Shown piece by piece: positions 36,191 through 47,002 of a DNA stretch of 64,000 bases. Both the position numbers and the translations under genes were made by a program. The notes under the pieces are model-generated. The model made no database searches. It was not told where the DNA came from and saw only the letters and a list, made by a program, of their open reading frames with translations. Position 1 is the first letter of the stretch. The number at the start of each line of letters is the position of its first letter. Source of the DNA: Cherax quadricarinatus (Eukaryota; Arthropoda; Malacostraca; Decapoda; Parastacidae); the NCBI RefSeq assembly GCF_038502225.1, contig NC_091323.1, positions 23,952,845-24,016,844 on the forward strand. The letters run 5' to 3'.

Positions 36191-37361
36191 ATATTTTATT
36201 GAAAAGACATACATAGTACATAAAAATAAACGACAAATTACATAGTGAAAACAGTGATGAAAAATTCTGCATAGTACATGTACTTTCCAATTAACATATT
36301 ACATCTGAAAGACAAATCTGTACAGTAAACAATGACCATTCCAATCCTTGAAGTAATGACATTATGTCTGGAACACTAAATCTAACCTAAAGACTCCTTG
36401 GCAAGTACATCTAATTCCTGATTGTACATTCTGCCACGGAATGTACACCTTACATTCTAAAAACACTACCCCCCCCCCCTTCTTGCGTGTCAAGCCGCCT
36501 GACACGTAACAATCTTTATATGTAACTGTATATTGTATGAAATACTTTCATTATTCCATATTGAACAACATGATACGTTCAGTATCACTCAATGTATTGA
36601 GATAATATAAAATTCAATTCTACATGATTCATGTACAACGTATATCTACTAAACACCCAAACATATCACCTTCTCGAGGAAGGTATAAATATATACATAT
36701 GTTACATACACTTTACAACACAACCAGTGAAAACACAAATACCTAATCCTATGTCATCCATCAATTACCCTATAATATATATCAATTCAATGGTAACCTA
36801 AACCTACGGGCTCTATTGAGCTCCCATGAAAAAACAATATGTATTAAGAAAACAGGATAAGTCAAGCTTTCTAAAAATATTTCACCCATATCATTAAAAC
36901 CACTACTAAGATGTAAGTCTGTTATCACAAAACATAACAGTGCATCACCTTCACACGTCGATAAATACTGAAGCTTCCTACCACACGCAATACTTCATGT
37001 GTATATATATATTTCGCATTCACACAGTGCCCCCATTTTGTCATTTCATTACACACATACCAATAATTTCGTTGCAGATATATAATATTCCATCACATTA
37101 CGACGTCTGTCGTCCTTTGTCATTAGCATAATTAATAATTAAATTGTAGAACGTGTATCGTTCACAACACACAACCCGCTCATCATACAGTCAAAGGCAC
37201 TTATGTCTCAGTACTATATTCATTCTCTTCCGCACTAAACCCTTTCACACTGTCCTCATCGGGAAGCCAGCCCGCCGCGACCCCTTACATTGCACTTAAA
37301 TCCCATAAATCCCTCAACCTAAAACTCCGATAGCCCTCAGTAAACGCATTCTCCCAATTCC
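36191..37361 (-). other. LINE-C 3' UTR
   Basis: About 1.17 kb between the ORF2 stop and the poly(A) tail, AT-rich, with no long frame. It contains a C10-type run (36470-36479) and a 7-bp stem (CGTGTCA / TGACACG, 36486-36506). AATAAA lies at about 36194-36199 on the minus strand. 3' UTR hairpins can serve RT recognition in LINEs; that role is inferred here. Confidence 0.8.
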
Positions 37362-40300
37362 CTACATAAATTCCCTATTACGACACTTAGTTCTGTAAAA
37401 TGTCGCAGCTAACACCTTTATCCTCTCATCCACGCCCACCTCCCTCATGGCCCATGACGTATATATAAAATCCGTGACCAAATACGCCACTGCATTCTCC
37501 ACCATCTTACTCACCCCTCCTATATCCAAACTTAAAGCCCGCAACACCTGCAATCCTCCCCCACCCACTAACCTGAACACCTTTCCTAACCAGACCCGCA
37601 CCACTTCTATACAGTCACAAAAATATACCGCATGCAAAATTGTCTCCATGCTTCCACACGCTCTACATTCCCCTCCCTCCCTTATCCTCCTATTGAATAG
37701 GACAACCCCAGACGGCAAAATCCCATGTAAAAATCTAAACATTACCTCCCGAACACCCGGTTTTACACGTAATTGTTTTAGACGCGTCCATATTTCGTTC
37801 CACGCATACATAGGGTATGCCCCTTCAACAGCAGCCACCACTGACCTACCTTCCACTCCTTCGAGGACCCGCAATTTAACACACGACGGATCCCTCACTG
37901 TCATTAATAACCTCAACATGGCCTCACCAACTATTAAATCCCTACCCCCCCACCACCGTTGCATATCCTTACGTACTCGCACAAGTCCACCTCCCCTCCC
38001 GCACCCCTCCCTTATATAACTTCGTTTTAGGTACACGCTCATCATCCTTTTTTCCAGAGGTAAAAGTCCCAGCCCTCCTCGACTGACCGGAAGTGTTAAC
38101 ACCGCTCTACTTAACCATTCGCAGCCCGATCCCCATATAAACCTAAAAACCCCATGTTGTAAACGCTTCACCTCACGTCTCATCAGCGGGTACATGACAA
38201 CGACATGCCATATCTTGCTGTACAATAGCACGTTCGTCACTATTACTCTTTGATGCAGCGTTAGTTGCGCCGCCCTCAAACCACCAAGTCTTTTCAATAC
38301 TCCATTCACTATTCTCACCGAATTCACCTCTTGAGCCACCCGTGTATTTCTCACATAAATTATCCCACATATCATTAGTTGATCCACCACCTTCCACCCA
38401 CCCCCTACCACCTCATCCCCATTTGTACTATCCCTTAAGTCTAGAAACTTAGTCTTCCCAACATTAATTTTCATACCTGAAGCCTCCCCAAACACATCCA
38501 CCACCTTACCCACCCTAAGCAAATCCCCATTACCTCTCACCAAAACAGTCGTGTCATCCACATAACCTACGATACCAGCCCCCCCCTCCCCCCGGTCAGT
38601 ACCCTCCCCACCTCCCGCAACACACCTCCGAATGGCCCTATAAAATGGATCCTGTATACACGCAAACAATATTTGTGATAGTGGGCAGCCTTGGCGCAGT
38701 CCCCGTCGCATCTGTATTTTAACTCCCAGCCTCCCATTAACCTGCACCCTCATCGATGCCCCCTGATACAATAATTTTGCCCAAGATATTATTTCTTCCC
38801 CAAAACCTTGCCAACGCATAAACCTCCATAACGCTTCCCTTTCTACACTATCATAAGCAGCCTTCCAATCTAACGCCAATACACCTCCATCACCCAACTC
38901 CCCCTGTTTCTCTATAAATTCTCGAATCATGCCATGCCCTTCATACATCGACCTTCCTGGCACCCCATATTGCCCCTTATCAATTACCTTGCCTATTACC
39001 CTCTTGATTCTGTTCCCTAATATTCTCGCAAACAACTTATAATCTCCACACATAAGCGAAAGTGCCCGATAATCCATTACCGTTGACTGCTCCCCTTTCG
39101 GCACCAACACCACAACGGCCGTCCGTTGCTGCTCTCCCATTACCTCAGCCGCCTTAAGTATGTTAAACAGCCTTACTAAAAAAAACCTCAGAACCCCCCA
39201 ATTCTTTACGTAGAAATCATTTGGCAGTCCGTCTATACCCGGCGCTTTTCCCAAACTTACTCCTGACAACGCCTGCCAAATCTCACACTCCGTAATCGGC
39301 CCACCTAATGTCACCCGATCTTGACCATCAAGCTCACACTGCACATACTCTCCCATTTCCCTCAATGCCACCTCACGGAAGCCCACACTTTGCGTATATG
39401 ACTTAAACCAAGCGTCTACATATCCACTCATACCCTCTGTCGTTACCAATGCTTGACCCGCTCTATACCCTTCCATCCCTACATGTACGTTTAACCCCAT
39501 CATCTCCATCGTCACTCTCCTCTTTCTCTGGCCTCTTAACACGCAAGCCGACGGCCGGTCACCCCATAGCACTTCTTCCAATCCTCCCATAATTCGCACA
39601 CCATCAAAACGCTCGTTTTGCAATACCCTAATACTCTCCTTTAAACCCTCAATGTCCTGCACTGGATAGCTTGCTCCTCCTCTTGCATAACAGTCCCGCA
39701 GCTGCCCTTCAAGATATCTTTGAAACCCATACTTTAACCGATTATCTTCCCTCCCACGACAAATATAATATTCTCTGATACGATTTTTAGCCACCGAATC
39801 CCACCAATTTACCAGTTCATCATCCCCCGGCGCCTCATCCACCAACCGTTCCCACAATTGCGCAAAAGACTGACAACATTCCTCACCCTGCAAAAGCCTC
39901 ACATTTAACTTCCAATAACCTTGACCCCTTCTAGGCAATCCCTCCCATTCTAGGTCCACCATTACTCCTCTGTGATCCGAAAAAACCGCGTCCACCACAC
40001 GCACTCTGCTCACTATTACTGTTCGGGGCACATACAATCGATCCAGTCTTGCCGCATATCCACGTCTAACAAAAGTATGTTCTACAACCCCACCCCGTCC
40101 AACGTCCATTAACCCCACTCCATTTAATAATTCCCCCAAAATCCCCAAACAATACCCTGCCCCTCTAGGTTCCACATCCTTACGCCTTATCACACAATTC
40201 CAATCACCACCAATTACAGCTACACCCGGCAAAGCACGCAAATAATATACTAAGACATCCTTCACAAATTTATTCTTAATACGCACATCTCCCTCTGCTG

Positions 40301-40608
40301 GACCATACACACACACCAAACTCATCTGTACCCTACCCCACCACCCATCTACACGAATCACCCTCCCCTCCCCCCCCCTCACAATGCCTCACTACGAACG
40401 GGCTAGTTTCCCTTACCAGGATGGCAACTCCTCCTTTCAACCTTATCGCATGCTCCACATACACATTATACCCATTTACCTTCAACTCATAACCTGGTCT
40501 GTAGTTGTGTTCCTGCACGAACACCACGTCAACACTATTACGCACCAAATATTCACTAAACCATACACACTTTCTCTCTGATCTCAATCCATTAATGTTC
40601 AATGTCAT
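37362..40608 (-). pseudogene. LINE-C ORF2 (endonuclease-RT), one frameshift
   Basis: Starts at 40608 (MTLNINGLRSERKC; APE Asn motif, then VFVQEHN with the catalytic Glu). Within 40333-40382 the frame changes by one base, at a run of nine C (40370-40378 on the plus strand). The remaining 1,006 codons have the rest of the endonuclease (GGDWNCV at residues 58-64, RLDRLYV 112-118, FSDHRGV 134-140). The RT follows (GKAPGIDGLPNDF 378-390, LDWKAAYDSV 504-513, GLRQGCPLS 561-569, GYVDD 606-610). A C-terminal CCHC motif reads CRACG...H...C. Motif C is YVDD rather than the usual F/YADD; Val is tolerated in some RTs. Total length would be about 1,080 residues. The lesion could be a real mutation, a polymorphism or a consensus error in the homopolymer. 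Confidence 0.95.
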
Positions 40609-40619
40609 GCACTTGAAGC

Positions 40620-41858
40620 TTACAGAGTGGTTTTCCTTCTTGACCCTGGTACTGTCTTGCCACCAGATCGTTTCGTGACACCTCGGTCCCTCTCCCCCCC
40701 TTTAGAAACGCTCTTAACCAACTCCTGCCCCGTAGGGCCGCTGTTTCCTCTCTGCGTAACATCCGCCCAGGACTTTTTGCCAGTGCGCTGAGCAGGCGTG
40801 ATCACGTCCTCGGAGTCAGATAGTGCAGCAGCGCGCTTCCGTGATGCTCCCTCTGCTTCCATCATGTCGTCTGATACATTGTCCCGGTGGACCTCCACCT
40901 CCACAGCTTGCATCAAAAGATTCTTATCACACTGCGCAGACCTCAGATCCTGTTCCACGCCCGGATCCACAACAGACCCAAGAACTAGATCTGGACTCCC
41001 AACCTTCCCAAGACTCTTGTCAGCCAATAACACATTTAAAGCCATGGCTAATGAGTCTTCCACATCGCTAGCACTCGCAGTCGGGGTGTCCTCTTCCAAC
41101 ACCTGAGCTGCGTTCAATGAAGGGGTGTCCCCCCCCCTCGTCACACCTGCTGACTCCATCTCCTCCGCTCTCTCGACCTCCTCACTCCAGGACCCACCTT
41201 GTGTAGGCAGAGTCACATAAGGCAAATCCTCACTCTTCTCTATTGCTGTATGTCGTTGCCTGTGTTCCATGTTGCCACGCCTCCTTTCACACAGAGCCGC
41301 TAGGTGATCATATGACCCACATAACCGACAGGTCCGGCGTTGCCCAGCGTATGTCACAAACACCTGGGTACGAAATTCTGGCAGCACTACGTACGACGGA
41401 ATAGGGTAACGTAACGTCATCTTCACAGAATACGTTCCTTCGAGTTTCCCTGCGTATGGCCCAGTGGCCCACTTCCCAACAGTGGCCATATGTACTGTAC
41501 CATATTTGCCCATCGCAAGACGGATGTCAGAATCATCCGCCTCGAATGGCACATTTCTAATCTTAACCCATGTGTAATGGCGAGAAACGTCGTGAAGTCG
41601 CACGGTCACAGCGGAGTTAACTGTCAAAGTAACCTCCTGGTACTTGTCGACTACCGCCTCATACACACTTGCCAAATTAAACTTGACAAAGATCCTCGTC
41701 GTGCCATTCAGCGCTACTCCATATATCTCCTCGTCAGCAATACCATATGTATCTCGTATGATTGCAGGTAGTATCAGGTCCATAGAAGTTCCTGTCACAG
41801 CCCCACGGATAAGCTCAACACAGACTGTGTTTATGCGTCTCCGGCTTGCCTGCGCCAT
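40620..41858 (-). CDS. LINE-C ORF1 nucleic-acid-binding protein
   Basis: An intact 412-codon frame. Residues about 94-170 look like an RRM-type fold (YTWVKIRNVPFEADDSDIR, then GKYGTV and GTYSVKMTL). A CCHC zinc knuckle follows at 177-190 (C-x2-C-x4-H-x4-C). The C-terminal 220 residues are acidic, then basic and low in complexity, ending with KTVPGSRRKTTL. RRM plus CCHC is the layout of ORF1 proteins that coat LINE RNA. It starts 88 bp from the element's 5' end, and its stop lies 11 bp before the ORF2 start, so ORF2 is probably reached by reinitiation. Confidence 0.93.
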   Translation of the reverse strand: MAQASRRRINTVCVELIRGAVTGTSMDLILPAIIRDTYGIADEEIYGVALNGTTRIFVKFNLASVYEAVVDKYQEVTLTVNSAVTVRLHDVSRHYTWVKIRNVPFEADDSDIRLAMGKYGTVHMATVGKWATGPYAGKLEGTYSVKMTLRYPIPSYVVLPEFRTQVFVTYAGQRRTCRLCGSYDHLAALCERRRGNMEHRQRHTAIEKSEDLPYVTLPTQGGSWSEEVERAEEMESAGVTRGGDTPSLNAAQVLEEDTPTASASDVEDSLAMALNVLLADKSLGKVGSPDLVLGSVVDPGVEQDLRSAQCDKNLLMQAVEVEVHRDNVSDDMMEAEGASRKRAAALSDSEDVITPAQRTGKKSWADVTQRGNSGPTGQELVKSVSKGGERDRGVTKRSGGKTVPGSRRKTTL

Positions 41859-41946
41859 GCTGTGAAAATATAACTGCCACTAATCAACACCAGGGGGTAG
41901 CAGCAGCGCACGTCCTCTCTACTCAAGGGCTGAGAGACGAATGACG
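41859..41946 (-). promoter_or_regulatory. LINE-C 5' leader
   Basis: 88 bp between the duplication and the ORF1 ATG. Full-length L1/Tx1 elements carry an internal promoter in or near this region. It is short here, so some promoter elements may lie inside ORF1 (inference). Confidence 0.5.
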
Positions 41947-42038
41947 AGTTCGTGTTGGTATATCTTTAGATTATAGTATGTGTTGGTAAATCTATTGGTT
42001 AAAGCTTGTGTTGGCTTATAGGTCATGTTGGTTAATCT
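41947..42038. repeat. LINE-C target-site duplication, right copy
   Basis: Exact copy of 36075-36166. It ends two bases before the first 400-bp unit of the following array. Confidence 0.97.
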
Positions 42039-42040
42039 TG

Positions 42041-44214
42041 AACATTAAAATGGTATGAAATACCGACAGATTGTTAGGTAAGACACATATGCAACAGTTA
42101 GGTATCTTTATTTCGAAACGTTTCGCCTACACAGTAGGCTTCTTCAGTCGAGTACAGAAAGGTTGATAGAAGCAGAAGATACTTGAAGACGATGTAATCA
42201 GTCCATCACCCTTAAAGTTTTGAGGTGGTCAGTCCCTCAGTCTGGAGAAGAGCATTGTTCCGTTGTCTGAAACAATATGAAGTTGAAGTGACAGAATGGG
42301 GCCTTTATATAGTGCCAGGAGGTGAGACGTAGGTTGCTTTGGGAGGGCAGGTCCTTCTCAAACCCAGCCGTTCTCACTAGTAGAGGTTGTCGAAGTGGTC
42401 TGTACCAAGATACCCTTGTGTTGCAGTGTCTGACAGAATGAACATTAAAATGGTATGAAATACCGACAGATTGTTAGGTAAGACACATATGCAACAGTTA
42501 GGTATCTTTATTTCGAAACGTTTCGCCTACACAGTAGGCTTCTTCAGTCGAGTACAGAAAGGTTGATAGAAGCAGAAGATACTTGAAGACGATGTAATCA
42601 GTCCATCACCCTTAAAGTTTTGAGGTGGTCAGTCCCTCAGTCTGGAGAAGAGCATTGTTCCGTTGTCTGAAACAATATGAAGTTGAAGTGACAGAATGGG
42701 GCCTTTATATAGTGCCAGGAGGTGAGACGTAGGTTGCTTTGGGAGGGCAGGTCCTTCTCAAACCCAGCCGTTCTCACTAGTAGAGGTTGTCGAAGTGGTC
42801 TGTACCAAGATACCCTTGTGTTGCAGTGTCTGACAGAATGAACATTAAAATGGTATGAAATACCGACAGATTGTTAGGTAAGACACATATGCAACAGTTA
42901 GGTATCTTTATTTCGAAACGTTTCGCCTACACAGTAGGCTTCTTCAGTCGAGTACAGAAAGGTTGATAGAAGCAGAAGATACTTGAAGACGATGTAATCA
43001 GTCCATCACCCTTAAAGTTTTGAGGTGGTCAGTCCCTCAGTCTGGAGAAGAGCATTGTTCCGTTGTCTGAAACAATATGAAGTTGAAGTGACAGAATGGG
43101 GCCTTTATATAGTGCCAGGAGGTGAGACGTAGGTTGCTTTGGGAGGGCAGGTCCTTCTCAAACCCAGCCGTTCTCACTAGTAGAGGTTGTCGAAGTGGTC
43201 TGTACCAAGATACCCTTGTGTTGCAGTGTCTGACAGAATGAACATTAAAATGGTATGAAATACCGACAGATTGTTAGGTAAGACACATATGCAACAGTTA
43301 GGTATCTTTATTTCGAAACGTTTCGCCTACACAGTAGGCTTCTTCAGTCGAGTACAGAAAGGTTGATAGAAGCAGAAGATACTTGAAGACGATGTAATCA
43401 GTCCATCACCCTTAAAGTTTTGAGGTGGTCAGTCCCTCAGTCTGGAGAAGAGCATTGTTCCGTTGTCTGAAACAATATGAAGTTGAAGTGACAGAATGGG
43501 GCCTTTATATAGTGCCAGGAGGTGAGACGTAGGTTGCTTTGGGAGGGCAGGTCCTTCTCAAACCCAGCCGTTCTCACTAGTAGAGGTTGTCGAAGTGGTC
43601 TGTACCAAGATACCCTTGTGTTGCAGTGTCTGACAGAATGAACATTAAAATGGTATGAAATACCGACAGATTGTTAGGTAAGACACATATGCAACAGTTA
43701 GGTATCTTTATTTCGAAACGTTTCGCCTACACAGTAGGCTTCTTCAGTCGAGTACAGAAAGGTTGATAGAAGCAGAAGATACTTGAAGACGATGTAATCA
43801 GTCCATCACCCTTAAAGTTTTGAGGTGGTCAGTCCCTCAGTCTGGAGAAGAGCATTGTTCCGTTGTCTGAAACAATATGAAGTTGAAGTGACAGAATGGG
43901 GCCTTTATATAGTGCCAGGAGGTGAGACGTAGGTTGCTTTGGGAGGGCAGGTCCTTCTCAAACCCAGCCGTTCTCACTAGTAGAGGTTGTCGAAGTGGTC
44001 TGTACCAAGATACCCTTGTGTTGCAGTGTCTGACAGAATGAACATTAAAATGGTATGAAATACCGACAGATTGTTAGGTAAGACACATATGCAACAGTTA
44101 GGTATCTTTATTTCGAAACGTTTCGCCTACACAGTAGGCTTCTTCAGTCGAGTACAGAAAGGTTGATAGAAGCAGAAGATACTTGAAGACGATGTAATCA
44201 GTCCATCACCCTTA
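42041..44214 (-). repeat. 400-bp tandem array, left arm (5.4 units)
   Basis: Unit boundaries (AACATTAAAATGG) fall exactly every 400 bp at 42041, 42441, 42841, 43241, 43641 and 44041. The sixth unit stops at unit position 174. I saw no differences between full units by eye. Strand is given as minus because the TATA box, hairpin and AATAAA read in that direction. No open frame of note. Confidence 0.98.
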
Positions 44215-44376
44215 TATAAAGGCCCCATTCTGTCACTTCAACTTCATATTGTTTCAGACAACGGAACAATGCTCTTCTCCAGACTGAGGGACTGACCACC
44301 TCAAAACTTTAAGGGTGATGGACTGATTACATCGTCTTCAAGTATCTTCTGCTTCTATCAACCTTTCTGTACTCGA

Positions 44377-44417
44377 CTGAAGAAGCCTACTGTGTAGGCG
44401 AAACGTTTCGAAATAAA
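44377..44417 (+). other. Hammerhead-like core plus AATAAA in each 400-bp unit
   Basis: CTGAAGA (44377-44383; fits CUGANGA), then a 6-bp stem GCCTAC/GTAGGC with a TGT loop (44385-44399), then GAAA (44400-44403) and CGTTTCG. AATAAA follows at 44412-44417. The order matches the two conserved boxes and stem II of a hammerhead ribozyme. I find no UH cleavage dinucleotide after stem III, so self-cleavage is doubtful. CGAAACGTTTCG is also a perfect 12-bp palindrome. Confidence 0.35.
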
Positions 44418-44612
44418 GATACCTAACTGTTGCATATGTGTCTTACCTAACAATCTGTCGGTATTTCATACCATTTTAATGTTCATTCTGTCAGACACTG
44501 CAACACAAGGGTATCTTGGTACAGACCACTTCGACAACCTCTACTAGTGAGAACGGCTGGGTTTGAGAAGGACCTGCCCTCCCAAAGCAACCTACGTCTC
44601 ACCTCCTGGCAC

Positions 44613-44646
44613 TATATAAAGGCCCCATTCTGTCACTTCAACTTCA
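44613..44646 (+). promoter_or_regulatory. TATA box and initiator-like site in each 400-bp unit
   Basis: TATATAAA (44613-44620) is followed at about 33 bp by TTCATATT, which fits YYANWYY with its A at 44646. The arrangement recurs every 400 bp on the plus strand in the right arm and on the minus strand in the left arm. It is a plausible pol II start; activity is untested. Confidence 0.4.
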
Positions 44647-46049
44647 TATTGTTTCAGACAACGGAACAATGCTCTTCTCCAGACTGAGGGACTGACCACC
44701 TCAAAACTTTAAGGGTGATGGACTGATTACATCGTCTTCAAGTATCTTCTGCTTCTATCAACCTTTCTGTACTCGACTGAAGAAGCCTACTGTGTAGGCG
44801 AAACGTTTCGAAATAAAGATACCTAACTGTTGCATATGTGTCTTACCTAACAATCTGTCGGTATTTCATACCATTTTAATGTTCATTCTGTCAGACACTG
44901 CAACACAAGGGTATCTTGGTACAGACCACTTCGACAACCTCTACTAGTGAGAACGGCTGGGTTTGAGAAGGACCTGCCCTCCCAAAGCAACCTACGTCTC
45001 ACCTCCTGGCACTATATAAAGGCCCCATTCTGTCACTTCAACTTCATATTGTTTCAGACAACGGAACAATGCTCTTCTCCAGACTGAGGGACTGACCACC
45101 TCAAAACTTTAAGGGTGATGGACTGATTACATCGTCTTCAAGTATCTTCTGCTTCTATCAACCTTTCTGTACTCGACTGAAGAAGCCTACTGTGTAGGCG
45201 AAACGTTTCGAAATAAAGATACCTAACTGTTGCATATGTGTCTTACCTAACAATCTGTCGGTATTTCATACCATTTTAATGTTCATTCTGTCAGACACTG
45301 CAACACAAGGGTATCTTGGTACAGACCACTTCGACAACCTCTACTAGTGAGAACGGCTGGGTTTGAGAAGGACCTGCCCTCCCAAAGCAACCTACGTCTC
45401 ACCTCCTGGCACTATATAAAGGCCCCATTCTGTCACTTCAACTTCATATTGTTTCAGACAACGGAACAATGCTCTTCTCCAGACTGAGGGACTGACCACC
45501 TCAAAACTTTAAGGGTGATGGACTGATTACATCGTCTTCAAGTATCTTCTGCTTCTATCAACCTTTCTGTACTCGACTGAAGAAGCCTACTGTGTAGGCG
45601 AAACGTTTCGAAATAAAGATACCTAACTGTTGCATATGTGTCTTACCTAACAATCTGTCGGTATTTCATACCATTTTAATGTTCATTCTGTCAGACACTG
45701 CAACACAAGGGTATCTTGGTACAGACCACTTCGACAACCTCTACTAGTGAGAACGGCTGGGTTTGAGAAGGACCTGCCCTCCCAAAGCAACCTACGTCTC
45801 ACCTCCTGGCACTATATAAAGGCCCCATTCTGTCACTTCAACTTCATATTGTTTCAGACAACGGAACAATGCTCTTCTCCAGACTGAGGGACTGACCACC
45901 TCAAAACTTTAAGGGTGATGGACTGATTACATCGTCTTCAAGTATCTTCTGCTTCTATCAACCTTTCTGTACTCGACTGAAGAAGCCTACTGTGTAGGCG
46001 AAACGTTTCGAAATAAAGATACCTAACTGTTGCATATGTGTCTTACCTA

Positions 46050-46580
46050 TGAGGCCTCATCAACGACACAGACCGTTGTATAAGCTGGGAAGTTTATTAA
46101 TTATAATTTCTGATATGAGGCCAGGAAGTCTTTCGTTTTACTAACATTTGTGCATATTTCTGTTTACAAGAACTGCTAAGTCTTTCTCGCCTTCGATTTG
46201 ACTAAGCTTTATAATGTGCCGAAAACTAGCAATGAACTAGCGTAACCATTCAGTGGAGTGCCACTTACGAGTTCGAGGCCTGATAGTCAACTGAAAACGT
46301 TCTATAATATTTATTGTATAAACGCCACCGTGTTACTTTTTTCGAAGATAAAATCGTACATCTGGTCACACTGTACTTCATCTGCCACATTTCTAACCAT
46401 AACAGTAATCTACTGTATCGAAAACATCCTAAAGCTCCCCGAGATCCCCCCAGATATTTAATTCTCTTATTTTTGTAGCCGGCCATCTTACTTGTCGCTT
46501 TTTATTCCCTCATTCATGTTGTTTGTAACTTGTTAAGAATGGCCTCTGTGGAAAACTACTTGTGACTGGTCCCCAGTCTG
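46050..46580. other. No recognised gene
   Basis: Begins beside the 12-bp palindrome ATGAGGCCTCAT (46049-46060). The rest is AT-rich. Confidence 0.5.
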
Positions 46581-46589
46581 CTTTCTCCC

Positions 46590-46760
46590 CATTTATGCAA
46601 ACTGTTGTCCATCGGTCAGCCATGTCCTGGTCGAGGAAAAATGCCTTCTCTAATATTGTGTGCCTCTGCTTTCTCTACCAGTCTCTTGTGTGGAAACTTT
46701 ATCGAAGGTTTTACTTAAGTCCTAAACAAATTTACATTTTTTTATGAAGATCAATCGCTT
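46590..46760 (-). mobile_element. Possible LINE RT relic (motif A)
   Basis: On the minus strand around 46725-46675 the translation reads DLSKTFDKVSTQETG. This resembles RT motif A (LDLSKAFDTV) of CR1/Jockey-type LINEs. The rest is too decayed to follow. Confidence 0.35.
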
Positions 46761-46966
46761 TAAATACCAAACTGCATTCGTAATTAGTGGTTCCACTAAT
46801 CTTTTCACAGTTAACGTGAGAAAAAATTGTCAATACATAATTAGAAGCTAATGCCGTATCTCCCGTTTTGTAAATAAGTTTCACATTGTCTATCTTACAC
46901 ATCTCTAGCACGATACCAGATTGTAGTAATTTATTATAGACCAGCTAGTGATTTACTAAGTTCCTC

Positions 46967-47002
46967 GGCACCTTAGTCTTGATTCATCAAGACTAAGGTG
47001 CC
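46967..47002. repeat. Perfect hairpin, 17-bp arms, 2-nt loop
   Basis: GGCACCTTAGTCTTGAT, loop TC, then its exact complement. It lies directly upstream of a diverged relative of the 400-bp unit. Confidence 0.93.

Larger units (their letters stand above)
36167..41946 (-). mobile_element. LINE-C: full-length young L1/Tx1-like retrotransposon
   Basis: About 5.8 kb bounded by an exact 92-bp direct repeat. On the minus strand the order is a short 5' leader (41946-41859), ORF1 (41858-40620), ORF2 starting 11 bp later, a 3' UTR of about 1.2 kb with a small hairpin (36486-36506), AATAAA about ten bases before the tail, and a poly(A) tail (T-run at about 36171-36190 on the plus strand). Full length, poly(A) and an undiverged duplication point to recent target-primed insertion. 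The element sits antisense to the proposed host gene. The endonuclease-first ORF2 without RNase H and the zinc knuckles fit the L1/Tx1 group; the exact clade needs a phylogeny. Confidence 0.95.
44213..46049 (+). repeat. 400-bp tandem array, right arm, inverted (4.6 units)
   Basis: The same unit in reverse complement, with boundaries at 44480/44481, 44880/44881, 45280/45281 and 45680/45681. It starts in mid-unit at TATATAAAGG, sharing only a TA with the left arm at the join. It ends at unit position 35 (GTGTCTTACCTA). With the left arm it forms an inverted repeat with arms of about 1.7 kb and a spacer of about 100 bp. Confidence 0.98.

Noticed and set aside
37447..38397. Open frames on the plus strand and in other frames within LINE-C
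   Set aside because: They are antisense or out-of-frame shadows of ORF2, open because of its C-rich plus strand. The same holds for 40384-40581, 40798-41106, 40823-41071, 41490-41771 and 41644-41865 in ORF1/ORF2.
44377..44417. A functional hammerhead ribozyme call
   Set aside because: The two conserved boxes and stem II are present, but I could not place a UH cleavage site or a stable stem III. It is kept as hammerhead-like only.
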